Assembly (NCBI GenBank): GCA_041752315.1
Contig: JBGSHJ010000071.1
Location: 1 to 64,000, forward strand
Direction: 5' to 3'
DNA length: 64,000 nucleotides
Origin: SYFY01 sp041752315
GTDB lineage: Bacteria; Pseudomonadota; Gammaproteobacteria; Pseudomonadales; Azotimanducaceae
Shown here: positions 17,730 through 26,393 of the stretch, one piece after another
How the letters are laid out: the number at the start of each line of letters is the position of its first letter
How positions within the stretch are numbered: position 1 is the stretch's first letter
Notes under the pieces: model-generated
What the model was told of the DNA's origin: nothing
Database searches by the model: none
Seen by the model: the letters and a program-made list of their open reading frames with translations, nothing else
Made by a program: the position numbers and the translations under genes

Positions 17730-18380
17730 TCAGGCGTCGACCAGGAGGCCAACCGGACAACTCACGCCTGTGCCACCCAGACCACAGTACCCGTTAGGCA
17801 CCTTGGCGAGGTACTGCTGGTGGTAATCCTCGGCATAATAAAACGGCCCAAGCGGCAGGATCTCCGTGGTGACGGGTCCGTAGCCCGCCTCTGACAGCGC
17901 CTTCTCGTAGCCTGCCTTCGAAGCTCGAGCCGTAGCGAGTTGTTCGTCCGTGAAGGTGTAGATTCCGGATCGGTACTGCGTGCCGATATCGTTGCCCTGG
18001 CGCATGCCCTGTGTCGGGTCATGGCTTTCCCAGAACACACGCAGCAGATCCGCATAGCTCAATTGAACGGGATCAAAAACAACCAGAACCACTTCGTTGT
18101 GGCCGGTGAGACCGGAACACACCTCCTGATAGGATGGATTTGGTGTCAGGCCGGCACTGTAACCCGCAGCCGTCGTATGGACACCCGGTGTTTGCCAGAA
18201 CTTGCGCTCCGCACCCCAGAAGCACCCCAGTCCAAACACAGCCTGTTCGAGCCCGACCGGGAACGGTGCGCGCAGTGGTCGGCCGTTGACAAAGTGCCGG
18301 TCCTTGATGGGTACGGCTACCTGTCGACCCGGCAGCGCCTCTTCAATCGTGGGCAAACGCAGTTTTGATGAATACGCCAT
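17730..18380 (-). CDS. msrA: Peptide-methionine (S)-S-oxide reductase
   Basis: 216 residues. The catalytic motif is in FGLGCFWGAERKFW, where the Cys attacks the sulfoxide. Further MsrA signatures are AGYSAGLTPNPSYQEVCSGLTGHNEVV, seen in overlapping pieces, and FYYAEDYHQQYL. A 45-residue N-terminal extension (containing PTIEEALPGR) is typical of the longer proteobacterial form. It repairs oxidised methionine using thioredoxin. The C-terminus contains GVSCPVGL, where the resolving Cys may lie. It is divergent from the Sel1-repeat gene. Confidence 0.92.
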   Translation of the reverse strand: MAYSSKLRLPTIEEALPGRQVAVPIKDRHFVNGRPLRAPFPVGLEQAVFGLGCFWGAERKFWQTPGVHTTAAGYSAGLTPNPSYQEVCSGLTGHNEVVLVVFDPVQLSYADLLRVFWESHDPTQGMRQGNDIGTQYRSGIYTFTDEQLATARASKAGYEKALSEAGYGPVTTEILPLGPFYYAEDYHQQYLAKVPNGYCGLGGTGVSCPVGLLVDA

Positions 18381-18537
18381 GACATGTGTCCTTGTGCAGG
18401 TTTCGGGTGCTGATCTTGCAGGGTTCAGATCTGGTCCGGTCGGAATGCAAAAGCTTGATGCGTCAGCGACATCCGGTAGACAGCAAAATACTAACCCAGT
18501 TCCCCAGCCGCAACGCGGAATGCTGTAAAGTCATACC

Positions 18538-20190
18538 ATGCGCGCACTTCTTTTTTTGGCCTCCTTCTGCTTGCTTGGCCTGCTGGCCGCCTGCCAGTCG
18601 GCACCCATACCCAGGGACCATGGTGAACTTGCCGCCCGTGTCAATGCGGGAGAACTCGTTCCGGTTGCAGACCTGCAGCTGGCGCTGGAACACGCTGCGG
18701 ATATCGGTGATCGGTTCAGTCGATTGCAGGACCTGGAAGAACAGGCTCTGGCGCTCATGGTGGACGAGCCCCTCAAGCTTGGTGCCATAGGCACTGCCAT
18801 ACTGGATGAATACTACGGCAGCCTCGCGGGGCATATGGCGATGATCCGGTTCTATGATCATGTCGATACGCAGGACGCAGCCGTTCCCCATCGGCAGTGG
18901 CAGGACAGGATCGTTGCACGCATTGAGGAAACTGCAGGCACTTCCGAAGCTCCCTACCGGGTCACGGGACGCGCTGAAGCCAGGGCGCACCTGCTTCATC
19001 GACAGCTGGAAGCGGTGGGCGGCATCTACCAGAGTGACACCAGCAATCCACTCACCCTCGCGCTGCTTGGCAATCGTGAAGGTGAGGCTGTCACCAGTTC
19101 GTTCTACACGCTGGCTCCCATGTACGCCGCCATGCGGAGCCGTTTTCCAACCGAGCCTGAAAACGAAGAGAGCGCTGCTCTGGCCATCATCGGCATCCTT
19201 GCACGGGAGTCGGACGGCGCTGCACAGACATCAGTAGGTGCGTTCCTGGCTGCCCGCAAGCGCACGGAAGATGCCATCGGCTGGCTGCGGGCCGCATCCC
19301 GCGATGGCAACATCGTGGCCAACATGCTGCTCGCAGGCATCTTCCGCGACCAGATACGGGATGCCGAGAACGATGAAGCCCGGGAAGGATACAAGACCGA
19401 GATTCTCGACAATTACATGCACGCGATCGCTCTGGGATCCACGGACGCGATGTACGCACTGGCCGTTCTTTACCTGAATGAACAATTTGGCAAGGACAAT
19501 GTCGCCGCAGGCATACCGCTGCTGGAAAGGGCTGCAGCGCTTGGCCACAGCGATTCAATGACCTATCTGGGCCATCTCTACGCACAGGGAGATCACGTCA
19601 AACCGGATCAGGCGTTGGCAGCACTGAATTTTGTGAAGGCGGGTGAACTCGGCAATCCACGTGCCAGCTATGCCTACGCCCGACTGCTCATCAGCGACTC
19701 CAGCAGGATCGAGCCGGACAAACGAATCTTCACCTGGCTGGAAACACTGGCCGACGCCGATGACACAGAGGCCATGGTTCACCTGGGCAATCTCAATGCC
19801 CGGGGCATCGGCATACGGGGCAACCCCGGGCGCGCCCTGCGCTGGTACAAGGCTGCCATCAAGGCCAATCCGGATGACGCAAATATCGTGAACGAGATCG
19901 CCTGGACGGTGACCGTGACCGACGTGAAAGGGCTCCAGCAACCAAAGTACGCCAGGGCTGTCATGGACTCGCTGATGGAACGGGACGCCGAGGCACGCCA
20001 ACGCCCCGAGTATCTCGATACCTGGGCTGCCATTCATGCCGCCAACGGAGAATTTGACCGGGCCGTTGCCCTGCAGAAAGAAGCCCTGTCTCGAGCCAAG
20101 GCCGAAAAGCGGGACGATGTGCTCGAGATCCTCGAAAAACATCTCAGGACGTTCCAGGCCGGTGAGGTCATCATCGAGCGTGCCCCGTAA
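18538..20190 (+). CDS. Sel1/TPR repeat lipoprotein
   Basis: 550 residues. The signal peptide ends in LLGLLAACQSAP with a good lipobox. The rest is helical; from about residue 200 there are Sel1-like repeats such as AMYALAVLYLNEQFG, SMTYLGHLYAQGD, ASYAYARLL and AMVHLGNLNARGIG. A final TPR-like pair lies in WAAIHAANGEFDRAVALQKEAL. Such proteins are scaffolds at the inner face of the outer membrane or in the periplasm. The last codons overlap the start region of mnmH. Confidence 0.8.
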   Translation: MRALLFLASFCLLGLLAACQSAPIPRDHGELAARVNAGELVPVADLQLALEHAADIGDRFSRLQDLEEQALALMVDEPLKLGAIGTAILDEYYGSLAGHMAMIRFYDHVDTQDAAVPHRQWQDRIVARIEETAGTSEAPYRVTGRAEARAHLLHRQLEAVGGIYQSDTSNPLTLALLGNREGEAVTSSFYTLAPMYAAMRSRFPTEPENEESAALAIIGILARESDGAAQTSVGAFLAARKRTEDAIGWLRAASRDGNIVANMLLAGIFRDQIRDAENDEAREGYKTEILDNYMHAIALGSTDAMYALAVLYLNEQFGKDNVAAGIPLLERAAALGHSDSMTYLGHLYAQGDHVKPDQALAALNFVKAGELGNPRASYAYARLLISDSSRIEPDKRIFTWLETLADADDTEAMVHLGNLNARGIGIRGNPGRALRWYKAAIKANPDDANIVNEIAWTVTVTDVKGLQQPKYARAVMDSLMERDAEARQRPEYLDTWAAIHAANGEFDRAVALQKEALSRAKAEKRDDVLEILEKHLRTFQAGEVIIERAP

Positions 20191-21256
20191 TACTTCCGTG
20201 CCGGCGGACTGGCTGGCTCATCAATGCCCTGCCATAGACGTCCGCTCACCGGGTGAATTTGCTGCAGGCCATATCCCCGGCGCGGTCAATCTGCCGATAC
20301 TCGACGATCACGAACGGGCCCAGGTGGGCACCACCTATCGCCTTGACGGGCCTTCTGCGGCTCATGCGCTTGGGCACCAACTGGTGTCGGGTAGTGTGCG
20401 AGACACGCGTGTGGCCAGCTGGACTGCCTTCCTGCAGCTCCATCCGGAAGCTTACCTGTATTGTTCGCGGGGTGGCGCCAGGTCGCGCATCGCCGCCCAA
20501 TGGCTGGCTGACCAAGGCTTCACGCCCGTTCGGGTTGAAGGTGGTTACAAGGCCCTGCGCCAGTTCTGCCTGCAAACCCTTGAGGTCACACCGGAAACCA
20601 CCCGCGACTGGTGGCTGTTGGGAGGCCGCACCGGAGTAGGCAAAACCGTGCTGCTGCATCAACTTGAACCCTGCATTGATCTGGAAGATCTCGCTGAACA
20701 TCGTGGTTCCGCCTTTGGCGCAAGACCAACGTCCCAACCCGCGCTGACCACCTTCGAAAACCGCGTGGCTTGCGCATTGCTCGCACGGCAGGGAATGCCA
20801 CTCATACTCGAGGACGAAAGTCGCACCATCGGCCGACTTGGCATCCCGGAAGCTGTGCACCGCGCCATGCAGCGCGCGCCGGTGGTCCTGCTCGAAGCGG
20901 ACCTTGTTTCACGCCTCGTCTCGATTCAACAGGAATATGTCGATATCCCTCTGCAGACAACCCACCCCGAGTTGGTGGAACGGCGATTTCAGAGCGCACT
21001 GGCGCGGATACAGCGACGCCTTGGCGGGTTCCGCTACAAGGAGCTGTCCACGGAGATTCACGACGCGTTCAACTCCGGTGAACATCACCGGTGGATTGAA
21101 AGACTGTTGACTTGGTATTACGACCCGATGTACGACTATCAGCTGGAGCAGAAGCAAACGCGTATCCGGTTCGCCGGTCCGGCGGCAGCCGTAAAGTCCT
21201 TTCTGGAAGCACAGCGCCGGTTTCCTTCTTCCAGCCAGGAAAAACCAAAGCAATAG
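20180..21256 (+). CDS. mnmH: tRNA 2-selenouridine/geranyl-2-thiouridine synthase
   Basis: About 358 residues. An N-terminal rhodanese domain has AIDVRSPGEFAAGHIPGA and the active loop YCSRGGARS with its catalytic Cys. A P-loop follows as GGRTGVGKT, and the tail contains WYYDPMYDYQLEQ, all characteristic of MnmH (SelU). The enzyme replaces sulfur with selenium at position 2 of wobble uridine in certain tRNAs using selenophosphate. Starts at GTG 20162, 20180 or 20198 are all in frame; the middle one has AGG a few bases before it. No selD is seen in the window. Confidence 0.88.
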   Translation: MPRNTSVPADWLAHQCPAIDVRSPGEFAAGHIPGAVNLPILDDHERAQVGTTYRLDGPSAAHALGHQLVSGSVRDTRVASWTAFLQLHPEAYLYCSRGGARSRIAAQWLADQGFTPVRVEGGYKALRQFCLQTLEVTPETTRDWWLLGGRTGVGKTVLLHQLEPCIDLEDLAEHRGSAFGARPTSQPALTTFENRVACALLARQGMPLILEDESRTIGRLGIPEAVHRAMQRAPVVLLEADLVSRLVSIQQEYVDIPLQTTHPELVERRFQSALARIQRRLGGFRYKELSTEIHDAFNSGEHHRWIERLLTWYYDPMYDYQLEQKQTRIRFAGPAAAVKSFLEAQRRFPSSSQEKPKQ

Positions 21257-21306
21257 CCCAAACGGGCGTTGGTCGGCGATGTCGACCTCAACTCAAGGAG
21301 TTCACG

Positions 21307-22071
21307 ATGCAGATTTCAGGCAGCAAGGGCATTTTTGTCGGCGGCGCGTCAGGCATGTGCCGGGCAACCGCCGAGATGTTCGCCGCGAAAGGTGGCAAGG
21401 TTGCCATCCTCGATCTGGAAAAATCAGACGGCGCAAATGTCGCGAAAGCCCTTGGCGGCACCTTCCACACCTGCAACGTGATGGACTACGCTGGCATGGA
21501 AACGGTCATGGGAGAAGCGGTCGCCGCGTTGGGTGGACTGCACTTCGTGGTCAATACTGCGGGTGGTGGTTCAGCGATCCGGACAGTTTCCAAGGATGGC
21601 ACCAAACATCCTCTGGACGTGTTTCAGCGAGTCATCGACCTGAACCTCATCGCTTCATTCAACATCAATCGCATTGGCGCCGAAATCATGGCGAAAAATG
21701 AACCCAATGCCGAAGGCGAGCGTGGGGTGATGATCAACACGGCGTCCATCGCGGCCTTTGAGGGCCAGATCGGACAAGTTGCCTACACCGCGGCAAAAGG
21801 TGGCATAGCGGCGATGACACTCACCATGGCAAGGGATCTTGGCGGGGTCGGTGTACGAATAATGACGATTGCCCCAAGCCTCTTTGATACCGGATTGACC
21901 AAGGGTATTCCCGAAGCGGGTGCCATCCAGATGACCAAGGACGCCGCATTCCCCCGCCGGATGGGCAAACCGCCGGAGTTTGCCATCATGGCGATCGCCA
22001 TTTTCGAATGCGCGATGATGAATGGTTCGACCATCCGCGTGGATGGTGGCCAGCGCTTCGCACCACGTTAG
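21307..22071 (+). CDS. Short-chain dehydrogenase/reductase (HSD10-like)
   Basis: 254 residues from the ATG at 21307, preceded by CAAGGAG. The cofactor site reads GIFVGGASGMCRAT; the third glycine of the usual GxxxGxG is Cys. The catalytic set is intact, with NTAS (Ser) and VAYTAAKGG (Tyr-x-x-x-Lys). The motif set and the RIMTIAPSLFDT segment resemble type 10 3-hydroxyacyl-CoA dehydrogenases, which oxidise 3-hydroxyacyl-CoAs or alcohols with NAD. The substrate is not certain. Confidence 0.85.
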   Translation: MQISGSKGIFVGGASGMCRATAEMFAAKGGKVAILDLEKSDGANVAKALGGTFHTCNVMDYAGMETVMGEAVAALGGLHFVVNTAGGGSAIRTVSKDGTKHPLDVFQRVIDLNLIASFNINRIGAEIMAKNEPNAEGERGVMINTASIAAFEGQIGQVAYTAAKGGIAAMTLTMARDLGGVGVRIMTIAPSLFDTGLTKGIPEAGAIQMTKDAAFPRRMGKPPEFAIMAIAIFECAMMNGSTIRVDGGQRFAPR

Positions 22072-22165
22072 CAATCTGTTCGGATAACACCCAGGCAAGG
22101 ATTGTCCGGGTCTGCGTTGCAGTCGATCAACAGACCGCAGCGCAGACTCCTGGGACTGCTGATGG

Positions 22166-22522
22166 TCAGTCCCGGTGGAGCTGGCCGTGAGTGTGGGGGT
22201 GATGGTCATGCCCGTGTTCACGGTCTGCAAATTGGTCGACCAGGTGCGCGAGTTCCCCACGACTGACAATACCCTTGCTGTCCAGCAGATCAGCCAACGC
22301 ATGCAGGAAGTGTTCGTAATACGCGTACGGTCGATCCGGATCAACCGTCACGTCCTTCAGCTCGTCGATGAGCGCTGACTGAAACTCTGACCACGCAAAG
22401 ATTCCGCGTTCGGCCAACGAACTGGCCAGTACAAACACACGACCCTGCCAGGGTGCCTCAAAATCGAGCTCGCCATTGCGCAAGGGTGGAGCCGCCGCCG
22501 CTTCGAGTTCGTTGACACTCAC
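22166..22522 (-). CDS. Nitrile hydratase accessory (activator) protein, His-rich tail
   Basis: 118 residues. PPLRNGELDFEAPWQGRVFVL is the family signature of nitrile hydratase activators (P14K/NhlE type). FAWSEFQSALIDELK and YAYYEHFLHALADLL follow. The last 15-20 residues (DREHGHDHHPHTHGQLH) form a His-rich tail that could chelate cobalt. Activators insert the metal into the alpha subunit by subunit exchange. The gene overlaps nthA by four bases (ATGA) and is last in the operon. Confidence 0.88.
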   Translation of the reverse strand: MSVNELEAAAAPPLRNGELDFEAPWQGRVFVLASSLAERGIFAWSEFQSALIDELKDVTVDPDRPYAYYEHFLHALADLLDSKGIVSRGELAHLVDQFADREHGHDHHPHTHGQLHRD

Positions 22523-23094
22523 GCGATTTCCTCGACACCAATCAGCGAGTTGCGGGTGATGGCCAGCATGCAGGTGCTCTCGTCCGCATCGTTCAGTCGC
22601 GCGGGACGTTGTGGCAGCACCATGTAGCGTACTTCTGCGCTGGAATCCCAGACCCGGATGAGACGTTCGGCGCCGATCTGCGTGCCAAATTCCTTCAGTA
22701 CGTTGCGCGGTTCACGAACGACCCTGGAACGATACGCGGGATCCTTGTACCACTTTGGCGGCAGGCCCATTACAGCCCATGGATAGCAGGAACACAGGGT
22801 ACACACGACAACGTTGTGTACTGCATCGGTATTCTCGACCACTACCAGCTTTTCAATCTGTCCTCCCACAAATCCGTAGGGTGCTATTGCCTGGGTGGCG
22901 TCGGCCAGCAAAGCAGCCTTGAACTCCGGATCGTTCCACGCGCGCGCAACAACACGACCGCCGTTCATCGGGCCAACCCGTTCGTTGAACAGCTCAATCA
23001 GGTCATCAATGGCTGAGGACGTGACCAGCCCTTTTTCTATCAGCAGTGCTTCCAGTGCCTCGGCCCGGAGAGCGGCTTCATCATGATCATGCAT
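22519..23094 (-). CDS. nthA: Nitrile hydratase alpha subunit, cobalt type
   Basis: 191 residues from the ATG at 23094, which overlaps the beta-subunit gene by eight bases. The metal site is VCTLCSCYPW. Thr between the first two Cys marks the non-corrin cobalt form (iron enzymes have Ser there). Two of the Cys are expected to be oxidised to sulfinic and sulfenic acids. The N-terminus is His/Asp-rich (MHDHDEAALRAEAL). The enzyme hydrates nitriles to amides in the cytoplasm with the beta subunit. The order beta-alpha-activator matches known cobalt operons. Confidence 0.92.
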   Translation of the reverse strand: MHDHDEAALRAEALEALLIEKGLVTSSAIDDLIELFNERVGPMNGGRVVARAWNDPEFKAALLADATQAIAPYGFVGGQIEKLVVVENTDAVHNVVVCTLCSCYPWAVMGLPPKWYKDPAYRSRVVREPRNVLKEFGTQIGAERLIRVWDSSAEVRYMVLPQRPARLNDADESTCMLAITRNSLIGVEEIA

Positions 23095-23773
23095 GGGATG
23101 GTTCCACCAGGGACAGGTAGGATTCAAAAAGGTCGATGCAGAGCTCCGCGTGACTGTCTGCAAGTTCGCCCCACAGGCAGTCACTGCTGAATCTGACCGC
23201 GTAGAGGTGCTCGGGATTTTCCCCAAGTCCATGCGCGTTGGTGTCCGGGAACACCCAGGCGCCATGCCACGCAGTGATCACGCCTGCACGACCTCGCACA
23301 TACGCCGGCAGTCTTGTATGTCCAGGCTTCCCGTTCAATCGTGTGATCACGCGCTGTCCGACGCCGTAACGAGGAGGCGACACAACACTGCGTTCAAAGC
23401 CAGATCCGCCACGCGGATAGTCAACCGGGTCCGGATGACTGGACGGTTGCGCGCCGATCAACGCGTCCCGGGGCAGACCCAGCGCTTGCGCGTAGTCATT
23501 GATCTGCTGCGTCGTCAGAACACCGCTTTCCACCAGCAGATTTTCCAAGCCGCCGGTCCATCGACCGAAATAACCGTGCTGCAGATAGGCCGCTGGCACA
23601 ACTCGTTCGATCGCATGCCTGAACTGATCGATATTGCCGATCAGACCGGCCTGAAACGCGCAATTCACCAGCGCAAACAGGCGTCCTTCCCAGGCTTCGC
23701 TCAAGCTTGCATCGGCCCCGACATCAACCTTGCCAAAGCCCTGTTTGCCACCCAGATCGTGAATGCCGTCCAT
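23087..23773 (-). CDS. nthB: Nitrile hydratase beta subunit
   Basis: 228 residues from the ATG at 23773, beginning MDGIHDLGGKQGFGKVDV, the standard beta-subunit opening. The frame is open for 142 more codons upstream, but that overlaps the GH78-like gene and has no fold. Later motifs are AWEGRLFALV, the RYGVGQRVITRL strand and the C-terminal SH3-like barrel with HLYAVRFSSDCLWG. It pairs with NthA to form the active site. It starts eight bases after the GH78-like stop. Confidence 0.9.
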   Translation of the reverse strand: MDGIHDLGGKQGFGKVDVGADASLSEAWEGRLFALVNCAFQAGLIGNIDQFRHAIERVVPAAYLQHGYFGRWTGGLENLLVESGVLTTQQINDYAQALGLPRDALIGAQPSSHPDPVDYPRGGSGFERSVVSPPRYGVGQRVITRLNGKPGHTRLPAYVRGRAGVITAWHGAWVFPDTNAHGLGENPEHLYAVRFSSDCLWGELADSHAELCIDLFESYLSLVEPSHA

Positions 23774-23781
23774 GCTTGCGC

Positions 23782-26388
23782 TCAGTAGGTTTCGGACAAC
23801 ATGGGAATCGGATCGGCATCGTTGGTCAGCAGACGGTAGTCGTGTCGACCAGCGACCACGTCGTGCTCGCTGCCATCCGGCAGGACAACCCGTGCCGTAC
23901 AACCACACGGGACTTCCAGATGGAGGTTGAACACACCATTCAACAGTGACCAGCGAATGAGGTAACGACCGTGCAGGGAGTTGAACTCGAAATCCAGCGC
24001 GTTCAAGGGTGAACCTTCCGGAAACAGTTCTCCAAAGGGGACACAGGGACGTATGACGACGCGGCGAAAGGCATCGCCTCCTCCTGCAGAGGGCTGCAGT
24101 CCTGCAACGTGCCTGTAAAGCCAGCCAACAGGAGCGGCACTGGTGAGGGAAACAGGCAACTCGTCGATGGTGTGGCCATCGATCAAGGGCGCGAGCCATG
24201 CTGGCGCTGCGGTCTGCAGCATCAATGCATAGGCAAGGTCGGGCCGACCGTGTTCGGTCAGCACGCCAAGCATCCTGTCCACCAGCAAAGGGTGAACCGG
24301 TGATTGAAATCCGGCATCAAGTACCATCTGCGCAAACCGGTTGAACGCCTGGGGAACTTCGTTCTTGTCCAGCAGTGCTCCGGCAAGCGCCAAGGCGTAG
24401 GCGTTGGCGGAATCGGTCACCAGCAGCCCGCCCTGGGTGACATAACGCTGGCGGAACGCGCCACGAATCCGGTCTGCCAGGTCGCGAAAGGAATCGGCCT
24501 CACCATCAAGGTCAAGCCAGGCTGCAATGCGCACTGCAATCCGCGCGGCCGCACTGAACAACGCCGTGCCAACAACGTCCGCATCCATGTTGTTCAGCTG
24601 CCATACGCTACCGTCTATGGGGCGGATCAGATTGGGGTGCAGAGCTTCGAGGGTGAACAACAGTCGACGCACGTAAGGAAACACGCTTTCAAGTGCCTGT
24701 CGATCACCGTAGTGGACATACAGGGTCTGTGCGACGTAAAGCGCCATCTCACTGAGCCGCCGCGGATCCCCGCCGGTAGGTGAGTGGAAGGTTTCGGCGC
24801 TGCCAATACCGGCCACGAGTCTGCGGGCATGGCGCAGCGGTGGAACCGTTTCGGGCAATCCCGCCGGGTTGCATTCCCCGGTCAACATTTCCGCAAGCCA
24901 ACCTCGCAACCAGACACGCAGATCAAACTGCATGGCCAGCGTATCGAGAACCGGAAAGAGCGAGAGATAGTCGCCCACCCTGCTGCCCGGAGCAAATCCG
25001 GACCAGGGAACCTCCTGCAGCAGTTCGAGATTGCGCCGAAGACAAAGGGCGTGGAAAAGCTCCAGTAGCGGATGCTCGCAATGCAGACCAATGGACGGCT
25101 GCAGTGACTGCCGTACCGATAGTGCCTCAACCTTGAGCAGTCCGTCTGCTGCAAGATCGCCGCTCAGTTCAACCACCTGGAACCGATGGCGGACAAACGG
25201 CGGCACAAACGCCTCGCTCGGGCTGTCACCGCTGAGTGTGTAGTCGTCCTGTAATTCGGTCGAAAAAAGCGGCGCGCCGGAACAATCCATTGTGGCGGCA
25301 TAACGCAACCTGATGTGCGTGCCAGACAAGCCCTGAACTGAAACCTGTACACGTCCGAGCATCACCTCGGGAAAGGTGATCCACCAACGTCGTTCACCGG
25401 CTCGCAGCGCACCCTTTCGTTGCACGGTGCCGACAACCCGTTCGTCCATCGGTCGGACGCCGTCCTGTGCCCAGGGCACGAGCATGGCATCCGTTGGCGG
25501 GAGTGTTTCGACCGGCAGCCACTGACGTTTTTGTCGCAGATAGTCGGGGTGACTTCCGAACGCCCGCCCATCGATACTGGCGCCCTTGCTGATATCGGCA
25601 CGCATCAAGGGTGAGACTCGCCACTCCCATTGTGAATCCGAGACAATCCGGACCGGTTGTCTGTCCGCGGATTCAATCTCGAGCTGGGCAAGCAGTTGCG
25701 GTCTTGAACCAAAGTGTTCACGCGTGTCACCGTCAGCAAAACCGGCATGCCAGCCATCAGCCAGCAGTACCGTCAGCGAGTTGGCACCCGCCTTGACAAG
25801 ACCGTCGACACAAAGGGACCGGTACTGGATTCGCTTTCGATAGTTTGTGTACCCCGAAGGAACTTCCGACACATCCAGCTCTGACTCATTGATCCAGATT
25901 CGGCAGGCACCCAGTACGGCAATGTAGAGACGCGCTTTCCGGCCGGTTGCCCCAACACGAAAGCGACGGCGCAACAAGGGCACCGGTACGCCCCAGGAGC
26001 GGGTGCCATGCACGGGAACCGCTATCCAGTCAGCCCGCCAGTCCCGAGCGTCCAGCGCAAACTCGAACCAGGCTGGTTCACTCCACTCGCTTGACAGGCC
26101 GTCGCTGTCAAACGTCCGCACGCGCCAGTAGACACGGGCCTGGGCACTTACTCCCCTGCCACCATAAACGACGGTCAGGTTGTCTGAACCCTCCACAACG
26201 CCGCTGTCCCACAGATCGGGCAGCTCTGCCAGCATCTGTTCATTCGACGCCGCCTGCACCTGCCACGCCGTCTGCAGTTCGGCCGGCCTTGCATCACCCG
26301 AACACCAGGAAAGGTGCGGGATTTCCAGGGGCAGTCCGACGGGATTGGTCAGAAACTCCGCGCTCAATCTCGCAGGTGCAGTTGTCAT
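23782..26388 (-). CDS. GH78 (alpha-L-rhamnosidase) family protein with altered catalytic loop
   Basis: 868 residues. The layout follows bacterial alpha-L-rhamnosidases: an N-terminal fibronectin-like part (ETAWQ-type TAWQVQAA, YWRVRTFDSDGLSSEW), a beta-sandwich with RLYIAVLGACRIWING-like sequence and ADGWHAG, then an (alpha/alpha)6 part with WLRGWLAEM and a C-terminal beta domain. In active GH78 enzymes a DCPxRxE...GD loop supplies catalytic acids. At the matching place (about residue 459) this protein has EVPWSGFAPGSRVGD, so those acidic residues are missing. It may be inactive, a binding protein, or use a different mechanism. It lies between a hydrolase and the nitrile hydratase genes, all on one strand with gaps of ten bases or less. 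Confidence 0.8.
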   Translation of the reverse strand: MTTAPARLSAEFLTNPVGLPLEIPHLSWCSGDARPAELQTAWQVQAASNEQMLAELPDLWDSGVVEGSDNLTVVYGGRGVSAQARVYWRVRTFDSDGLSSEWSEPAWFEFALDARDWRADWIAVPVHGTRSWGVPVPLLRRRFRVGATGRKARLYIAVLGACRIWINESELDVSEVPSGYTNYRKRIQYRSLCVDGLVKAGANSLTVLLADGWHAGFADGDTREHFGSRPQLLAQLEIESADRQPVRIVSDSQWEWRVSPLMRADISKGASIDGRAFGSHPDYLRQKRQWLPVETLPPTDAMLVPWAQDGVRPMDERVVGTVQRKGALRAGERRWWITFPEVMLGRVQVSVQGLSGTHIRLRYAATMDCSGAPLFSTELQDDYTLSGDSPSEAFVPPFVRHRFQVVELSGDLAADGLLKVEALSVRQSLQPSIGLHCEHPLLELFHALCLRRNLELLQEVPWSGFAPGSRVGDYLSLFPVLDTLAMQFDLRVWLRGWLAEMLTGECNPAGLPETVPPLRHARRLVAGIGSAETFHSPTGGDPRRLSEMALYVAQTLYVHYGDRQALESVFPYVRRLLFTLEALHPNLIRPIDGSVWQLNNMDADVVGTALFSAAARIAVRIAAWLDLDGEADSFRDLADRIRGAFRQRYVTQGGLLVTDSANAYALALAGALLDKNEVPQAFNRFAQMVLDAGFQSPVHPLLVDRMLGVLTEHGRPDLAYALMLQTAAPAWLAPLIDGHTIDELPVSLTSAAPVGWLYRHVAGLQPSAGGGDAFRRVVIRPCVPFGELFPEGSPLNALDFEFNSLHGRYLIRWSLLNGVFNLHLEVPCGCTARVVLPDGSEHDVVAGRHDYRLLTNDADPIPMLSETY

Positions 26389-26393
26389 GTCAG

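Noticed and set aside
23093..23788. 231-codon open frame on the plus strand
   Set aside because: Antisense to the nitrile hydratase beta gene, which has a clear family match.
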